This document shows, one piece after another, positions 32,485 through 41,424 of a stretch of DNA of 64,000 nucleotides. Below the pieces are notes generated by a model. It made no database searches. It was not told the origin of the DNA and saw only the letters and a program-made list of their open reading frames with translations. Origin of the DNA: Haloferax marisrubri (GTDB lineage: Archaea; Halobacteriota; Halobacteria; Halobacteriales; Haloferacaceae); contig NZ_LOPW02000018.1 of assembly GCF_001469875.2 (NCBI RefSeq), positions 126,239 through 190,238 of the forward strand, read 5' to 3'. Numbering within the stretch: position 1 is the stretch's first letter; every line of letters begins with the position of its first letter. Made by a program: the position numbers and the translations under genes.

Positions 32485-33457
32485 TTCGACGGCTGCCGTC
32501 GGCGACTCGGCTCGCACGGGCGGCGTCGCGGACGCCGACGAGCGCTCCGCCGTCTCGCGCACCTCGCAGGTGCTTCGACAGCTGAAGCGCAACTCGGCGT
32601 CGCGCGTCGGCCTCTACGTCATCGGGCTCGTGACGCTCGTCGCACTGTTGACGACTATCGACGCCGACCTGCTCGACTACCAGTTCGCAGCGACGTTCTG
32701 GTACCACCCGGAGAACGACCCGGCCGGGAGCACAATCCTGCTCCCACCGGTCGGTATCGAAAACAGCTTCGGGACGGGAACGTGGGCACACCCACTCGGG
32801 ACGGACCACCGCGGCCGCGACGTACTCGTCAGGCTGGTCTACGGCACCCGCATCGCTGTCCAGGTGGGGCTCATCGCGACGGGCATCGGGATGACCATCG
32901 GGACGCTCGTCGGTGCGGTCTCCGGCTACTACGGTGGGTGGGTTGACGACGTGCTCCAGCGGTTCGTCGAATCGCTGTACGCGATTCCGTTCCTCATCCT
33001 CGTCATCGCCATCATGTCCGCGTTCGGTAAGGAACTCGGCATCGCCATCGTCGGCGTCTCCATCACGACGATTCCGGTGTTCACGCGCCTGATTCGCTCG
33101 CAGGTGCTGAGCGTCCGGGAGATGGAGTACGTCGAGGCCGCGAAGGCCGCCGGCGTGCGCGACCGCCACATCATCTTCCGCCACATCATCCCGAACAGTT
33201 TCGCGCCGGTGCTCGTCCAATCGACGCTGCAGGTCGGCGTGAACATCCTCATCGTCGCGTCGCTGTCGTTCCTCGGGTTCGGGGTCCAACCCCCGACGCC
33301 GTCGTGGGGGCAGATGCTCGCCCACTCGCGGCAGTACATGATCGTCAACCCGTGGTTCAGCATCTGGCCGGGCCTCGCGATTCTCGCGACGGTCATCGGC
33401 TTCAACCTGCTGGGCGACGGCCTGCGCGACGCAATCGACCCGCGGTCGAACGACTGA
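32477..33457 (+). CDS. Peptide-type ABC transporter permease (DppC-like)
   Basis: A 326-aa permease if the GTG at 32477 is used; two earlier in-frame GTGs at 32468 and 32471 add only two or three residues. An acidic N-terminal tail precedes helix 1. DppC marks are HPLGTDHRGRDVLVRLVYGTR (in parts), SGYYGGWVDDVLQR, the EAA loop MEYVEAAKAAGVRDRHIIFRHIIP (about residues 214-240) and SLSFLGFGVQPPTPSWGQML. It overlaps the DppB-like gene by eight bases and precedes the fused ATPase gene by 180 bases. Confidence 0.92.
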   Translation: MSDSTAAVGDSARTGGVADADERSAVSRTSQVLRQLKRNSASRVGLYVIGLVTLVALLTTIDADLLDYQFAATFWYHPENDPAGSTILLPPVGIENSFGTGTWAHPLGTDHRGRDVLVRLVYGTRIAVQVGLIATGIGMTIGTLVGAVSGYYGGWVDDVLQRFVESLYAIPFLILVIAIMSAFGKELGIAIVGVSITTIPVFTRLIRSQVLSVREMEYVEAAKAAGVRDRHIIFRHIIPNSFAPVLVQSTLQVGVNILIVASLSFLGFGVQPPTPSWGQMLAHSRQYMIVNPWFSIWPGLAILATVIGFNLLGDGLRDAIDPRSND

Positions 33458-33637
33458 CGATGAACGGACGACACGTCTCACCGACCGTTCGCCGCGGGGC
33501 CGGGAGTCGCCCGGCCCCCGCCAGTTGCTCGCCCGCCGAACTATCGCTCCCTACTCGGGGCGGCGTCGGAACTCGCTCTCGCGGTTCTGCAGAGGCACCC
33601 ATCTCACGCACCGACGCCCCCCACGACTCCACGACCA

Positions 33638-36163
33638 ATGTCTGATACGCTACTCACCGTCCGCGACCTGCACACCCACTTCCGCACCGACGCGGGAACC
33701 GTCCGGGCCGTCGACGGCATCTCGTTCGAGGTACAGCGCGGCGAAGTGCTCGGGTTAGTCGGCGAGAGCGGCGCCGGAAAGAGCGTCGCGGCGCGCAGCC
33801 TCATGCGCCTCATCGACGCGCCGGGGGTCATCGTCAACGGCGAGGTCCGCTTCGAAGACGACCTGCTCGTCGGCGTCGAGCGCGGCGACGACCTCGACGG
33901 CGAGCCCCGACAGGACCCCGAGATGCTGTCGAGCCGCGAGATTCGCGAGCGCATCCGGGGCCGCGAAATCGCGATGATATTTCAGGACCCTACGGAGAGC
34001 CTCAACCCGGTGTTCACCGTCGGCGAGCAGTTGAGCGAGATTATCGGGCTCAACCGCGACGTGTCGGCGGCCGAAGCCAAGGATATCGCCGTCGAGCGCC
34101 TCCGCGAGGTCGGCATTCCCGAGGCCGAACGCCGGATGGACGACTACCCGCACGAGTTCTCCGGCGGGATGCGCCAGCGCGTCCTCATCGCGATGGCGTT
34201 CGCGTGCGAACCGAGCCTCGTCATCGCCGACGAGCCAACCACCGCCCTCGACGTGACCGTCGAGGCGCAGATTCTCGACCTCGTGAAGGACCTCGCGGCG
34301 CGCTACGACACGTCGTTCGTCTGGGTCACCCACGACATGGGCGTCGTCGCCGAGATATGCGACCGCGTGGCCGTGATGTACCTCGGCGAAATCGTCGAGC
34401 AGGCGACGGTCGACGACCTCTTTCACGACACGAAACACCCCTACACCGAGGCGCTCCTCGGGTCGATTCCGCGCCCCGACCGCGACGTGGACGGCCTGTC
34501 GCCCATCGAGGGTATCATGCCGGAAGCCATCAACCCGCCGCAGGGCTGTCGCTTCCACACGCGGTGTCCGCACGCTCGCGAGGCGTGCCTCCAGTCCCAC
34601 CCCGACGCTCGGCGCGTCGACGGCGGGGACAAGGACTCCCGCGACGCGAGCGCGAGCGTCGCTGCCTCCGCTGACGACGGTCCAACCACCGCCTCCAACA
34701 CCGCTGATGGAACGGCCCTCACCGAAGTCGCCGCCGCGCCGCACCGGGCGGCGTGCCTGCGCAACGACGCGTTCGCCGAGGCGGGCTACTGGGAGAGTGC
34801 ACCGCTCGACGACGCCGAATCGGAGTCGGCTTCGACCGCCGCTGAGTCGGAGTCGGAGCCGGCTTCCGCCTCCGCAGGTGACACCGACGCTGCCGTCACC
34901 GGGTCTACGTTCGACCCCAACGCCGACCCGCTCCTCAGCGTGCGCGACCTGCGGAAGTACTTCGACGCGAGCGACGGCTTCCTCGACCGCCTCCGGTTCG
35001 ACCGCGACGCGGGACCGCTCCCCTTCTCGGTCGAGCGCGAGCACGTCCGCGCGGTCGACGGCGTCTCGTTCGACATCCTGCCCGGCGAGACCCTCGGTCT
35101 CGTCGGCGAGTCCGGGTGCGGGAAGTCCACGCTCGCGCGGACGCTCCTCCGGTTGGTCGACCCGACCTCCGGGGACATCGTCTTCGACGGGGAGAACCTC
35201 GCCGAACTGTCGAAAGAGGAGCTTCGGAAGCGCCGCAAGCGCATGCAGTTCGTCTTTCAGGACCCGCAGGCGTCGCTCGACCCGCGGATGACCGTCGGCG
35301 AAATCGTCGAGGAGCCGATGCAGGCCCACGGGCTCTACGAGGGCAACCGCGAGGGGCGGGCGCGCGAACTGCTGGAGACGGTCGGCCTCGACGCCGACCA
35401 CTACAACCGCTACCCGCACCAGTTCTCCGGCGGCCAGCGCCAGCGGGTCAACCTCGCGCGGGCGCTCTCGGTCGACCCCGACTTCATCGTCTGCGACGAG
35501 CCGACCTCGGCGCTCGACGCGTCGGTGCAGGCGCAGGTGCTCAACACGATGAAAGCGCTTCAGGAGGAGTTCGGCCTGACGTACCTCTTCATCAGCCACG
35601 ACCTGAGCGTCATCCGGCACGTCTGCGACCGCGTGGCCGTGATGTACCTCGGCGAACTGGTCGAACTCGCCGACAAGGACGACCTGTTCGAGTCGCCGAA
35701 GCACCCCTACACGCGGGCGCTACTCTCGTCGATTCCGGTTCCCGACCCGCGGGTGTCCCGCGAGACCGTTCCGCTGTCCGGCGACGTGCCGTCGCCGATT
35801 CACCCGCCGAGCGGCTGTCGGTTCCACACCCGGTGTCCGAGCCTCGTCGCCCCGGCGGAACTCGACCTCGGCGACGAGGAATGGGACCGCGTGCGCCGGT
35901 TCGTCAGAGCCGTCCAGCGCGAGTCCCCGGACGCGGCCGCTGACGACGCGCGGGCGACCTACTTCCCCGACGGCCTCCCCGCCGGCGACGCCGGCACGAC
36001 CGTGGAGCGCGCGCTCTCACTCGCGGCCGACGGCGCGTGGCGCGACGCCGCGTCGCTCCTGACGGAGACGTTCGTCGAGCCGAGCGTCTGCACCTCCGAA
36101 GTACCGGCGCTGGAGTCGCCCGACGAACTCGACCGTATCGTCAGCTGCCACCACTACTCCTGA
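33638..36163 (+). CDS. Fused peptide-type ABC transporter ATPases (DppD-DppF in one chain)
   Basis: An 841-aa protein with two complete ABC ATPase domains. Domain 1 (about residues 1-330): Walker A GESGAGKS (42-49), [29 protein letters not shown], Walker [12 protein letters not shown], then the oligopeptide C-terminal motif [11 protein letters not shown]. Domain 2 (about 425-760): Walker [10 protein letters not shown] (490-498), [39 protein letters not shown] and [11 protein letters not shown] Ser/Glu/Ala-rich acidic linker of about 80-100 residues joins them. Both sets of motifs look intact. The fusion fixes 1:1 stoichiometry of the two ATPases for the DppB/DppC pair just upstream. Confidence 0.93.
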   Translation: MSDTLLTVRDLHTHFRTDAGTVRAVDGISFEVQRGEVLGLVGESGAGKSVAARSLMRLIDAPGVIVNGEVRFEDDLLVGVERGDDLDGEPRQDPEMLSSREIRERIRGREIAMIFQDPTESLNPVFTVGEQLSEIIGLNRDVSAAEAKDIAVERLREVGIPEAERRMDDYPHEFSGGMRQRVLIAMAFACEPSLVIADEPTTALDVTVEAQILDLVKDLAARYDTSFVWVTHDMGVVAEICDRVAVMYLGEIVEQATVDDLFHDTKHPYTEALLGSIPRPDRDVDGLSPIEGIMPEAINPPQGCRFHTRCPHAREACLQSHPDARRVDGGDKDSRDASASVAASADDGPTTASNTADGTALTEVAAAPHRAACLRNDAFAEAGYWESAPLDDAESESASTAAESESEPASASAGDTDAAVTGSTFDPNADPLLSVRDLRKYFDASDGFLDRLRFDRDAGPLPFSVEREHVRAVDGVSFDILPGETLGLVGESGCGKSTLARTLLRLVDPTSGDIVFDGENLAELSKEELRKRRKRMQFVFQDPQASLDPRMTVGEIVEEPMQAHGLYEGNREGRARELLETVGLDADHYNRYPHQFSGGQRQRVNLARALSVDPDFIVCDEPTSALDASVQAQVLNTMKALQEEFGLTYLFISHDLSVIRHVCDRVAVMYLGELVELADKDDLFESPKHPYTRALLSSIPVPDPRVSRETVPLSGDVPSPIHPPSGCRFHTRCPSLVAPAELDLGDEEWDRVRRFVRAVQRESPDAAADDARATYFPDGLPAGDAGTTVERALSLAADGAWRDAASLLTETFVEPSVCTSEVPALESPDELDRIVSCHHYS

Positions 36164-36179
36164 AAAAGCGTCGCAGTCG

Positions 36180-36204
36180 TTACCTTACCTTACCTTACCT
36201 TACC
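36180..36204 (+). repeat. TTACC pentamer repeated five times
   Basis: TTACC is repeated five times without interruption from 36180 to 36204. It fills the gap between the stop of the fused ATPase gene and the stop of the convergent deacetylase gene, ending exactly where the latter's stop codon begins. Slippage at this site would change only the intergenic spacing. Confidence 0.8.
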
Positions 36205-37029
36205 TCACGCCGACCCGAGTCGGTCGGCGACTTCGTCCACGGTTTCGAAGACGACGCCCGGCGCGTCGGCGACGTGTTCGACGAACGATTCGAGCCGGGC
36301 GAGTCGGTGTGACTGCCCGATGACCTGCGGGTGCATCGTGAGGACGAAGACGCCGTCATCGACGTTGTCGACCATCCAGTCGAACTGCTCGCGCCACTGG
36401 CGGAACACCGCTTTCTCGTTCGCGTAGCCCCGCTCGCGGTTGAAGGCGAACGCCGGGAAGTCGTCGCGTTGCCACGAGACGGGCACCTCGACGATGTCGG
36501 TCTCGGTGCCGCGCTCGAAGGGGGCGTCGGCGGGCGCGGCCCACCCCTCGCGGACGTGGTACGGCTCGAAGTCGGTCGCCATCTGGCTGGAGTCCCACTC
36601 GAAGCCGAGTTCGTCGAGGATGCCGAGCGTGTGGGTCGAAAAGTCCCACGACGGCGAGCGGTAGCCGGTCGGCCGACGCCCCGTGAGGTCCACGATGCTC
36701 TCGACGCCGCGTTTCACGTCGTCGTACTCGGCCTCCCTCGACTCGTACTGTCGCGGGCGGGTGTGCGACCAGCCGTGGTGCTGGATGTCGTGGCCGCGGC
36801 TCCACACCTCCTCGGCGGCCTCGGGGAAGCTATCGATGGTGTGGCCCGGCGTGAACCACGTGGTCTCGACGCCGAATTCGTCCAAGAGGTCGAGGACGCG
36901 GGGCGCGCCCACGTCGACGCCGAAGAGTCCTCTCGACAGTTTCGTCGGGCTGTCCGGCGACTCGAAGGAGTGTATCCACGAGGAGACGCCGTCGAAGTCG
37001 AACGTGAGGCAGACGCTGTGGTGAGTCAC
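36205..37029 (-). CDS. Polysaccharide-deacetylase (NodB-fold) family hydrolase
   Basis: A 274-aa carbohydrate esterase 4-like protein. Metal motifs are LTFDFDG (residues 8-14) and the His pair in HDIQHHGWSHTRPR (about 95-108); GYRSPSWDFS and VLTMHPQVIGQSHR complete the active site. The HGWSH form and the missing secretion signal resemble cytoplasmic PuuE/allantoinase-like and imide hydrolases, which open cyclic ureides or imides, more than secreted chitin deacetylases. The GTG at 37029 is chosen because a TATA-like TCTATTTTCG lies about 25 bases upstream; an in-frame ATG at 37068 would lie before that box. With a creatininase-like and an M20 hydrolase nearby, amide or ureide breakdown is plausible. 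Confidence 0.72.
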   Translation of the reverse strand: MTHHSVCLTFDFDGVSSWIHSFESPDSPTKLSRGLFGVDVGAPRVLDLLDEFGVETTWFTPGHTIDSFPEAAEEVWSRGHDIQHHGWSHTRPRQYESREAEYDDVKRGVESIVDLTGRRPTGYRSPSWDFSTHTLGILDELGFEWDSSQMATDFEPYHVREGWAAPADAPFERGTETDIVEVPVSWQRDDFPAFAFNRERGYANEKAVFRQWREQFDWMVDNVDDGVFVLTMHPQVIGQSHRLARLESFVEHVADAPGVVFETVDEVADRLGSA

Positions 37030-37112
37030 GTTTCGACGTACGAAAATAGATGTGATAGCTGTTTCCATGCCGCACTCGAAAACTGGCGGCCTCTCGTCTC
37101 TCGCCCCGCGAG

Positions 37113-38066
37113 TTACCGAAACGCCGGCGCGACGCGCTCGGCGAACAGCTCGGCGCTCGTCGTCTCGGGGAAGTCGACGAACTCCACGACGACCTCGCCG
37201 AAGCCCATCTCGGCGAACGTCTCCAGTCGCTCGCGGACCTGCTCGGGCGTGCCGACGAGCGGGTACTCGCTGTCGGCGACGTTCTCGGGCTTGAACCGCG
37301 GGAAGTGCTCGTCGAGGAGGGCGTCGAGTTCCGCCTCGTCCTCGCGTATCAGACACCGCGCGAACCACGAGCGCTCTATCTCCTCGAACGGCCGGCCGTA
37401 GCCCTCGCAGTGGCGTTCCAACACGTCCAGTTTGTGTTGCATCACTTCCGGCGGCCCCCAGAAGTTCCACGAGTCGGCGAACTGGGCGGTGATTCGGAGC
37501 GTGAACGACTCGCCGCCGCCGCCGACCATGATGGGCGGGTGTGGGTCTTGGACGGGGTGGGGCCGGCACATCGCCTCGTCGAGGGTGTAGTAGTCGCCGT
37601 CGAAACTGACCGTCTCCTCGGTCCACAGGCGCTTGAGCATCCGAATCGACTCCTCCAGCATCCGGAGCCGAGTCGGCGCGTCCGGCCAGTCGTAGCCGTA
37701 GGCCCGCGCCTCGCTCTCCTTCCAGCCGGCTCCCATGCCGAGTTTCAGCCGCCCGTCGCTCACGGCGTCGAGCGTGGCGGCCTGCTTGGCGAGGAGCGCG
37801 GGGTTTCGGAAGTGGTTGTTCACCGTCTTCGGGTAGAGGTACACGTCCTCCGTCTCGCGGGCGATAGCGGCCAGCGTGACGAAACACTCCGTCGTGGGGC
37901 CGGTGCCGGTCATGACGTGGTCGGGGACGGCGACGCCGTCGAAGCCGAGGTCCTCCATCGCCACGGCGAACTCCACCTGCGCGTCCCACGAAATCTCGTC
38001 GCAGAACGCCAACTGGGAGTGAACGGAGTCGCCGGCGCTGGTCGGAACGTTGACTGCGAACTGCAT
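37113..38066 (-). CDS. LLM-class (luciferase-like) F420/flavin-dependent oxidoreductase
   Basis: A 317-aa luciferase-like TIM-barrel protein: MQFAVNVPTS start, EDLGFDGVAVPDHVM, VNNHFRNPALLAKQAATLDAVSDGRLKLGMGAGWKESE (in blocks), PPIMVGGGGESFTLR and a C-terminal GTPEQVRERLETF. It is clearly related in layout to the LLM protein at 9372-10400. It starts 83 bases upstream of the deacetylase-like gene on the same strand, so they are probably co-transcribed. LLM enzymes can hydroxylate or open N-heterocycles (as RutA does for uracil) or act as F420 dehydrogenases; which applies is unknown. Confidence 0.8.
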   Translation of the reverse strand: MQFAVNVPTSAGDSVHSQLAFCDEISWDAQVEFAVAMEDLGFDGVAVPDHVMTGTGPTTECFVTLAAIARETEDVYLYPKTVNNHFRNPALLAKQAATLDAVSDGRLKLGMGAGWKESEARAYGYDWPDAPTRLRMLEESIRMLKRLWTEETVSFDGDYYTLDEAMCRPHPVQDPHPPIMVGGGGESFTLRITAQFADSWNFWGPPEVMQHKLDVLERHCEGYGRPFEEIERSWFARCLIREDEAELDALLDEHFPRFKPENVADSEYPLVGTPEQVRERLETFAEMGFGEVVVEFVDFPETTSAELFAERVAPAFR

Positions 38067-38176
38067 ACGAACGGCTCACGCGCGACCACGAAAACAGTTA
38101 CCACTTCACTCTCTTTCTCACTCCCCCACTCGCCGCCACCCCAACACGTACTACGGTCCACACCGTCTCGACCCAC

Positions 38177-38902
38177 ATGACGGACCACCAGCGCGCGGCA
38201 ATCGTGACCGGCGCGTCCAGCGGTATCGGACGGGCGGTCGTCGAGCGACTCCGAGCGGACTACGACTACGTCGCCTGCTTCGACATCGAGACCGGCGAGA
38301 CCGACTGGGATGACGAAGGCGTCCACGAGTTCGCGGTCGACGTTCGTGACCCCGACGCGGTCGCGGACGCGGTGGCGGCGGTCGAATCGGTCGCCGACGT
38401 GGCGGCGCTCGTGAACAACGCGGGTATCTCGCGGGCCGTCTCCCTCGCGGACCTCGACCCCGACGAGTGGGACCGCGTCCTCGGCGTGAACCTCAAGGGG
38501 CAGTACGTCGTCGCTCGCGCCGTCGCCCCGGGCATGGTCGAGCGCGGCGAGGGTGCCATCGTCAACGTGTCGAGCGTCGCCGGCCTCCGCGGGAGCGCCA
38601 CCGGCGGCGTCCACTACTCCTCGTCGAAAGCGGGCGTCTTCGGACTGACGAAGGGGCTGGCGAAACAGCTCGGCCCCGAGGTACGTGTCAACTGCGTCGC
38701 GCCGGGACTCGTCGAGACGCCGCTTCTCACCGAGTCGAACCTCTGGACCGAGGAGGCGCTCGCCGAGTACGCCGCCGAACTCCCGCTCGAACGAATCGGA
38801 ACGCCCGAGGAAGTCGCCGACGTTGTCGCGTTCCTCTGCGACGGCGCGGCCTATATGACGGGAACGGTGCTGACGGTCGACGGCGGGTCGATGCTCCGGT
38901 GA
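38177..38902 (+). CDS. SDR-family oxidoreductase
   Basis: A 241-aa classical short-chain dehydrogenase: TGASSGIGRAV (residues 11-21), Asp after the second strand (ACFDIETGE) suggesting NAD+, NNAGISRAV, VNVSSVAG with the catalytic Ser, HYSSSKAG with Tyr and Lys (about 148-153), CVAPGLVETPL and the C-terminal TVDGGSMLR. It is divergent from the LLM gene (110-base gap) and resembles 3-oxoacyl-ACP reductase/sugar dehydrogenase-type SDRs, whose substrates cannot be read from sequence. It probably belongs to the second catabolic locus. Confidence 0.8.
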   Translation: MTDHQRAAIVTGASSGIGRAVVERLRADYDYVACFDIETGETDWDDEGVHEFAVDVRDPDAVADAVAAVESVADVAALVNNAGISRAVSLADLDPDEWDRVLGVNLKGQYVVARAVAPGMVERGEGAIVNVSSVAGLRGSATGGVHYSSSKAGVFGLTKGLAKQLGPEVRVNCVAPGLVETPLLTESNLWTEEALAEYAAELPLERIGTPEEVADVVAFLCDGAAYMTGTVLTVDGGSMLR

Positions 38903-39510
38903 CACGCCGGGCGACTACGTCTACGGGCGACTCCGCGTCGCACCGACGAAGCCGAACTAGCACCCAAAAATATCAGAAAAAATTTCATATATGAATTCTT
39001 TAATTTCTGTTTCTCATTCGAACTGATTCGAGCGATTCGTCGTCGGTGGGTCCCTGCGGCAGTCTCGATACGTCTCGCGTATCGGTCGCGGTAGCTCTGT
39101 CGGGCGAACAATGTACTAAACCGTCTCTATGCCGGCTCTTTCATCTTTTCACCTCCCGTCCGTCCGAGTGACGACCGGACGAGCGTGGTCGTCTGAGTTA
39201 CTGGGTCCGCGGTCGTCCGAGATTTCGACAACTGCTGACTGTCCCTGCCTATCTGTGTGTCAAGCCGCTGTAGTGGACAGATAACCCGATGATACTGGTG
39301 AATCGGATGACGAGGTCCCGGTCACCGGTTCGATGCGAAACCGGCCGCCCGGGTGTCGGGGTGAGGGCTCGATTAAGACACTTATAGAAATTGACTATCA
39401 TATGCTCATATCAGAAAAGATGATAGTCTAACACCATTGTCCGTCCGCAACGTTGAGCCTTTCACAACATATTACGCCGCCGGCGCTGTATCGGACGCTC
39501 GGGCACAACT
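38903..39510. other. 608-base gap with an A/T-rich island and the PPC-gene promoter
   Basis: No gene is recognised. An A/T-rich island at 38964-39020 (runs of A, then TTTAATTTCTGTTTCTC) follows the SDR and may end its transcript. The middle part is GC-rich and featureless. The last 130 bases hold a TATA box and a perfect 9-bp inverted repeat, listed separately. Confidence 0.5.
39381..39428 (+). promoter_or_regulatory. TATA box with a perfect 9-bp inverted repeat over the predicted transcription start
   Basis: CTTATAGAAA (39381-39390) is a strong TATA box. GACTATCAT (39393-39401) and ATGATAGTC (39420-39428) are perfect inverted copies 18 bases apart and straddle the predicted start near 39410-39415. 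The next ATG is at 39511, so this transcript would carry a leader of about 100 bases, unusual in this window. It may be an operator or an RNA element. Confidence 0.55.
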
Positions 39511-39918
39511 ATGGACTACGTCAAAGAAGACGACACGGTCGTCGTCAGGCTGGACCCCGGCGAACAGGTCCTCGACTCGCTCGCGACGGTGCGCGACGAG
39601 TTCGACATCGAACACGGCTTTCTCACGGGTATCGGCGCGGTCGACTCCGTCACGCTCGGCCACTACGACGTGGACGACCAGGAGTACCTCGAAGAGGAGT
39701 TCACGGGCCAGTTCGAGGTGACGAGTTTCCTCGGCAACATCGGCCCCGACAAGATTCACACGCACATCCAGGTCGGCACGCGCGACTTCGAGACGCTCGG
39801 CGGCCACTGTTCCGGCGCGCGCGTCTCCGGGACGTTCGAGGTCGTCATTCACCTCGGCGAGACGCCGCTGACCCACCACCTCGACGAGCGGACCGGTCTC
39901 GACGTGTTCGACATCTGA
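39511..39918 (+). CDS. PPC (DUF296)-domain protein
   Basis: A 135-aa single-domain protein of the PPC/DUF296 family. Family marks are DPGEQVLDSLATV, HGFLTGIGAVDSVTLGHYD, FTGQFEVTSFLGNIG, HTHIQVGTRD and GGHCSGARVSGTFEVVI. The GIGAV segment and the HxH/GGH His residues are typical and may bind metal. In plants the domain sits next to AT-hooks; stand-alone archaeal versions are often called DNA-binding, though no AT-hook is present here. Biochemical role unknown. The long leader and palindromic promoter upstream suggest specific control. Confidence 0.82.
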   Translation: MDYVKEDDTVVVRLDPGEQVLDSLATVRDEFDIEHGFLTGIGAVDSVTLGHYDVDDQEYLEEEFTGQFEVTSFLGNIGPDKIHTHIQVGTRDFETLGGHCSGARVSGTFEVVIHLGETPLTHHLDERTGLDVFDI

Positions 39919-40482
39919 ACCGGCTTGGTCCGGCCCGGACCGAACTGAGCCGGACTAAACCGAACTGAACCGGACCGAGCGATTCGCGGTGCGGGCACTC
40001 GGTCACTTTTTCGTGCGCCCGCTGTGGTTCGAGAGCGCCGCGCTCGTCGGGCGACGAGTGGCGATTCGGAGAAAGAAAAGCCGGTGCTGTCGAGGCGTCG
40101 GCCGGCGGTGGAGGGCCGAAGCGAGGGGGGCTGGAGGGCGCGTGGTCGGCGGACTGGCCGACGCCCCGAGCGCACCGAACGAGGGTTCCGGGGGGTCGTC
40201 CGCCGACGCGGGGTCCGCCGCGGGGACGCGACCGGGGACCGGTGGTCGCGCCGCCGTCGGCGGGTCGCAACCGCCGGTCCGTTGGAGCGCGGCCGGCGGC
40301 AACTATTCGTAGTCGACAACCCACATTGGCGGTTCCTCGGTAACTACCGTAAGTTACGTGAGTAGCATGAATAGCGTGTATATATCTCTATTCGGCGTTT
40401 ATGGGTCCTCTACCGTTCGCTCACGCGAGAATCTCCCAACCGAATGACTTTCGACGCGGGAAGTCGTGGCCGAGAGTGACAG
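39919..40482. other. 564-base gap with short tandem repeats and a possible operator
   Basis: No convincing gene: overlapping frames give Arg/Gly-rich peptides typical of noncoding high-GC DNA. ACCGAACTGARCCGGAC is repeated at 39939-39955 and 39959-39975 (20-base period) right after the PPC gene. Near the right end, GTAACT (40340-40345) and AGTTAC (40352-40357) form an inverted repeat, followed by A/T-rich GTATATATCTC at about 40378-40389, a likely promoter for the CARF gene with a leader of roughly 70 bases. Confidence 0.45.
39939..39975 (+). repeat. Two tandem copies of a 17-base unit on a 20-base period
   Basis: ACCGAACTGAGCCGGAC (39939-39955) and ACCGAACTGAACCGGAC (39959-39975) differ at one base. 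They start 21 bases after the PPC-gene stop. Confidence 0.7.
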
Positions 40483-41346
40483 ATGAAACGACACCTCCGC
40501 GTTCACATCGTCCCCCTGTGGCGCGAACACGACCGCATCGTCGGCCCCATCGAGGACGACCGGCCGGACAAGGTCTACCTCCTCGAACACGAGGACCCCG
40601 CGGTCGAGCGCCCGACCTACCACGACGCGGTCGTCGACCGCATCGCCGACGTGGTCGGCACCCCGCCTGACGTCGAGTACCTCGACCTCTTCGACATGTA
40701 CGAGGTGATGGGCGCGATTACGACCATCGCCGACTGGCACCCCGACGACTTCGTCCGCGTCAACGTCACCGCCGGCACAAAGCGCGCGGCCGTCGGCGCG
40801 ACGATGGCCTGCATGGACGAACGCACCGACGCCGAACCGTACGTCGTCGACCCCGAGGTCCGGCCGCACGGCCTCGACGCGCCGGTCACCGAGGGCTTCG
40901 CGCAGGCGTCGCTCCTGACGACCTACCAAATCGACTCGCCCTCCCCCGACCAGGTCGCCGCGCTCGCCATCATCGAGGCCCACGACACCGACGCCAAACA
41001 CGCGAAGAAGAAGACGCTCATCACCGAGGCGGCCCGCTACGGCCTCGAGTTCATGCGCGGCCGCGTCGACGGCGAGGCCGCCGACTACGAACCCGTCACC
41101 GGTGACTACAACGTCCTCGACAACCGCGTCACCGCGACGCTCGAACATCAGGGCTACGTCACCGTCACCCAGCGCGGCACCCGCCGCTACCTCGAACTCA
41201 CGGAGGAGGGGCGACAGACGCTCCGCGCGTTCCGACACCGCGCCGAATCGGTCGTCTCGGACCTCGAAGCGCGGACCGACGACCCGTCCGAGAACGTCGA
41301 TTTCGCCCTCGACAACCCGGTCGACGCGCTCGTCGAGGGCCGGTAA
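40483..41346 (+). CDS. CARF-like domain plus winged-HTH regulator (DUF6293/HFX_2341 type)
   Basis: A 287-aa two-domain protein. The N-terminal half (about residues 1-135) looks like a CARF/Rossmann sensor: HLRVHIVPLWREHDRI at strand 1, and VNVTAGTKRAAVGATMA (from V93; N94, T96, G98, T99, K100), which matches the nucleotide-binding CARF motif of Csa3/Csx1-like proteins. The C-terminal part (about 160-280) is a winged helix (PDQVAALAIIEAHDTDAK, then VTATLEHQGYVTVTQRGTRRYLELTEEG). It recalls proteins annotated HFX_2341-family regulators in haloarchaea. CARF regulators normally sense cyclic oligoadenylates and control CRISPR or defence genes, but no such genes occur in this window. Confidence 0.72.
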   Translation: MKRHLRVHIVPLWREHDRIVGPIEDDRPDKVYLLEHEDPAVERPTYHDAVVDRIADVVGTPPDVEYLDLFDMYEVMGAITTIADWHPDDFVRVNVTAGTKRAAVGATMACMDERTDAEPYVVDPEVRPHGLDAPVTEGFAQASLLTTYQIDSPSPDQVAALAIIEAHDTDAKHAKKKTLITEAARYGLEFMRGRVDGEAADYEPVTGDYNVLDNRVTATLEHQGYVTVTQRGTRRYLELTEEGRQTLRAFRHRAESVVSDLEARTDDPSENVDFALDNPVDALVEGR

Positions 41347-41424
41347 GCTGCGTCGTTAGTCTCTCCTTTTCGCTGTCGCTCCAAGGGCAACTGTTAGTAC
41401 GGTAGCGACGGGACGCAGACATGT

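Noticed and set aside
33755-35704. A 649-codon minus-strand frame opposite the fused peptide-transporter ATPase
   Set aside because: Same artefact of high GC third positions; the plus strand has all ABC motifs in both domains.
36180-36204. The TTACC array as a CRISPR-like or phase-variation repeat
   Set aside because: The unit is five bases with no spacers, and it lies between stop codons, so it cannot switch a reading frame.
39989-40365. Overlapping open frames of 100-115 codons in the gap before the CARF gene
   Set aside because: The peptides are Arg/Gly/Pro-rich and strongly basic, unlike acidic haloarchaeal proteins, and occur on both strands at once, the usual pattern of noncoding GC-rich DNA.
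40483-41346. Calling the CARF-HTH protein Csa3 and the region a CRISPR locus
   Set aside because: No repeat-spacer array or cas gene is present in 64 kb, so only the domain architecture is claimed.
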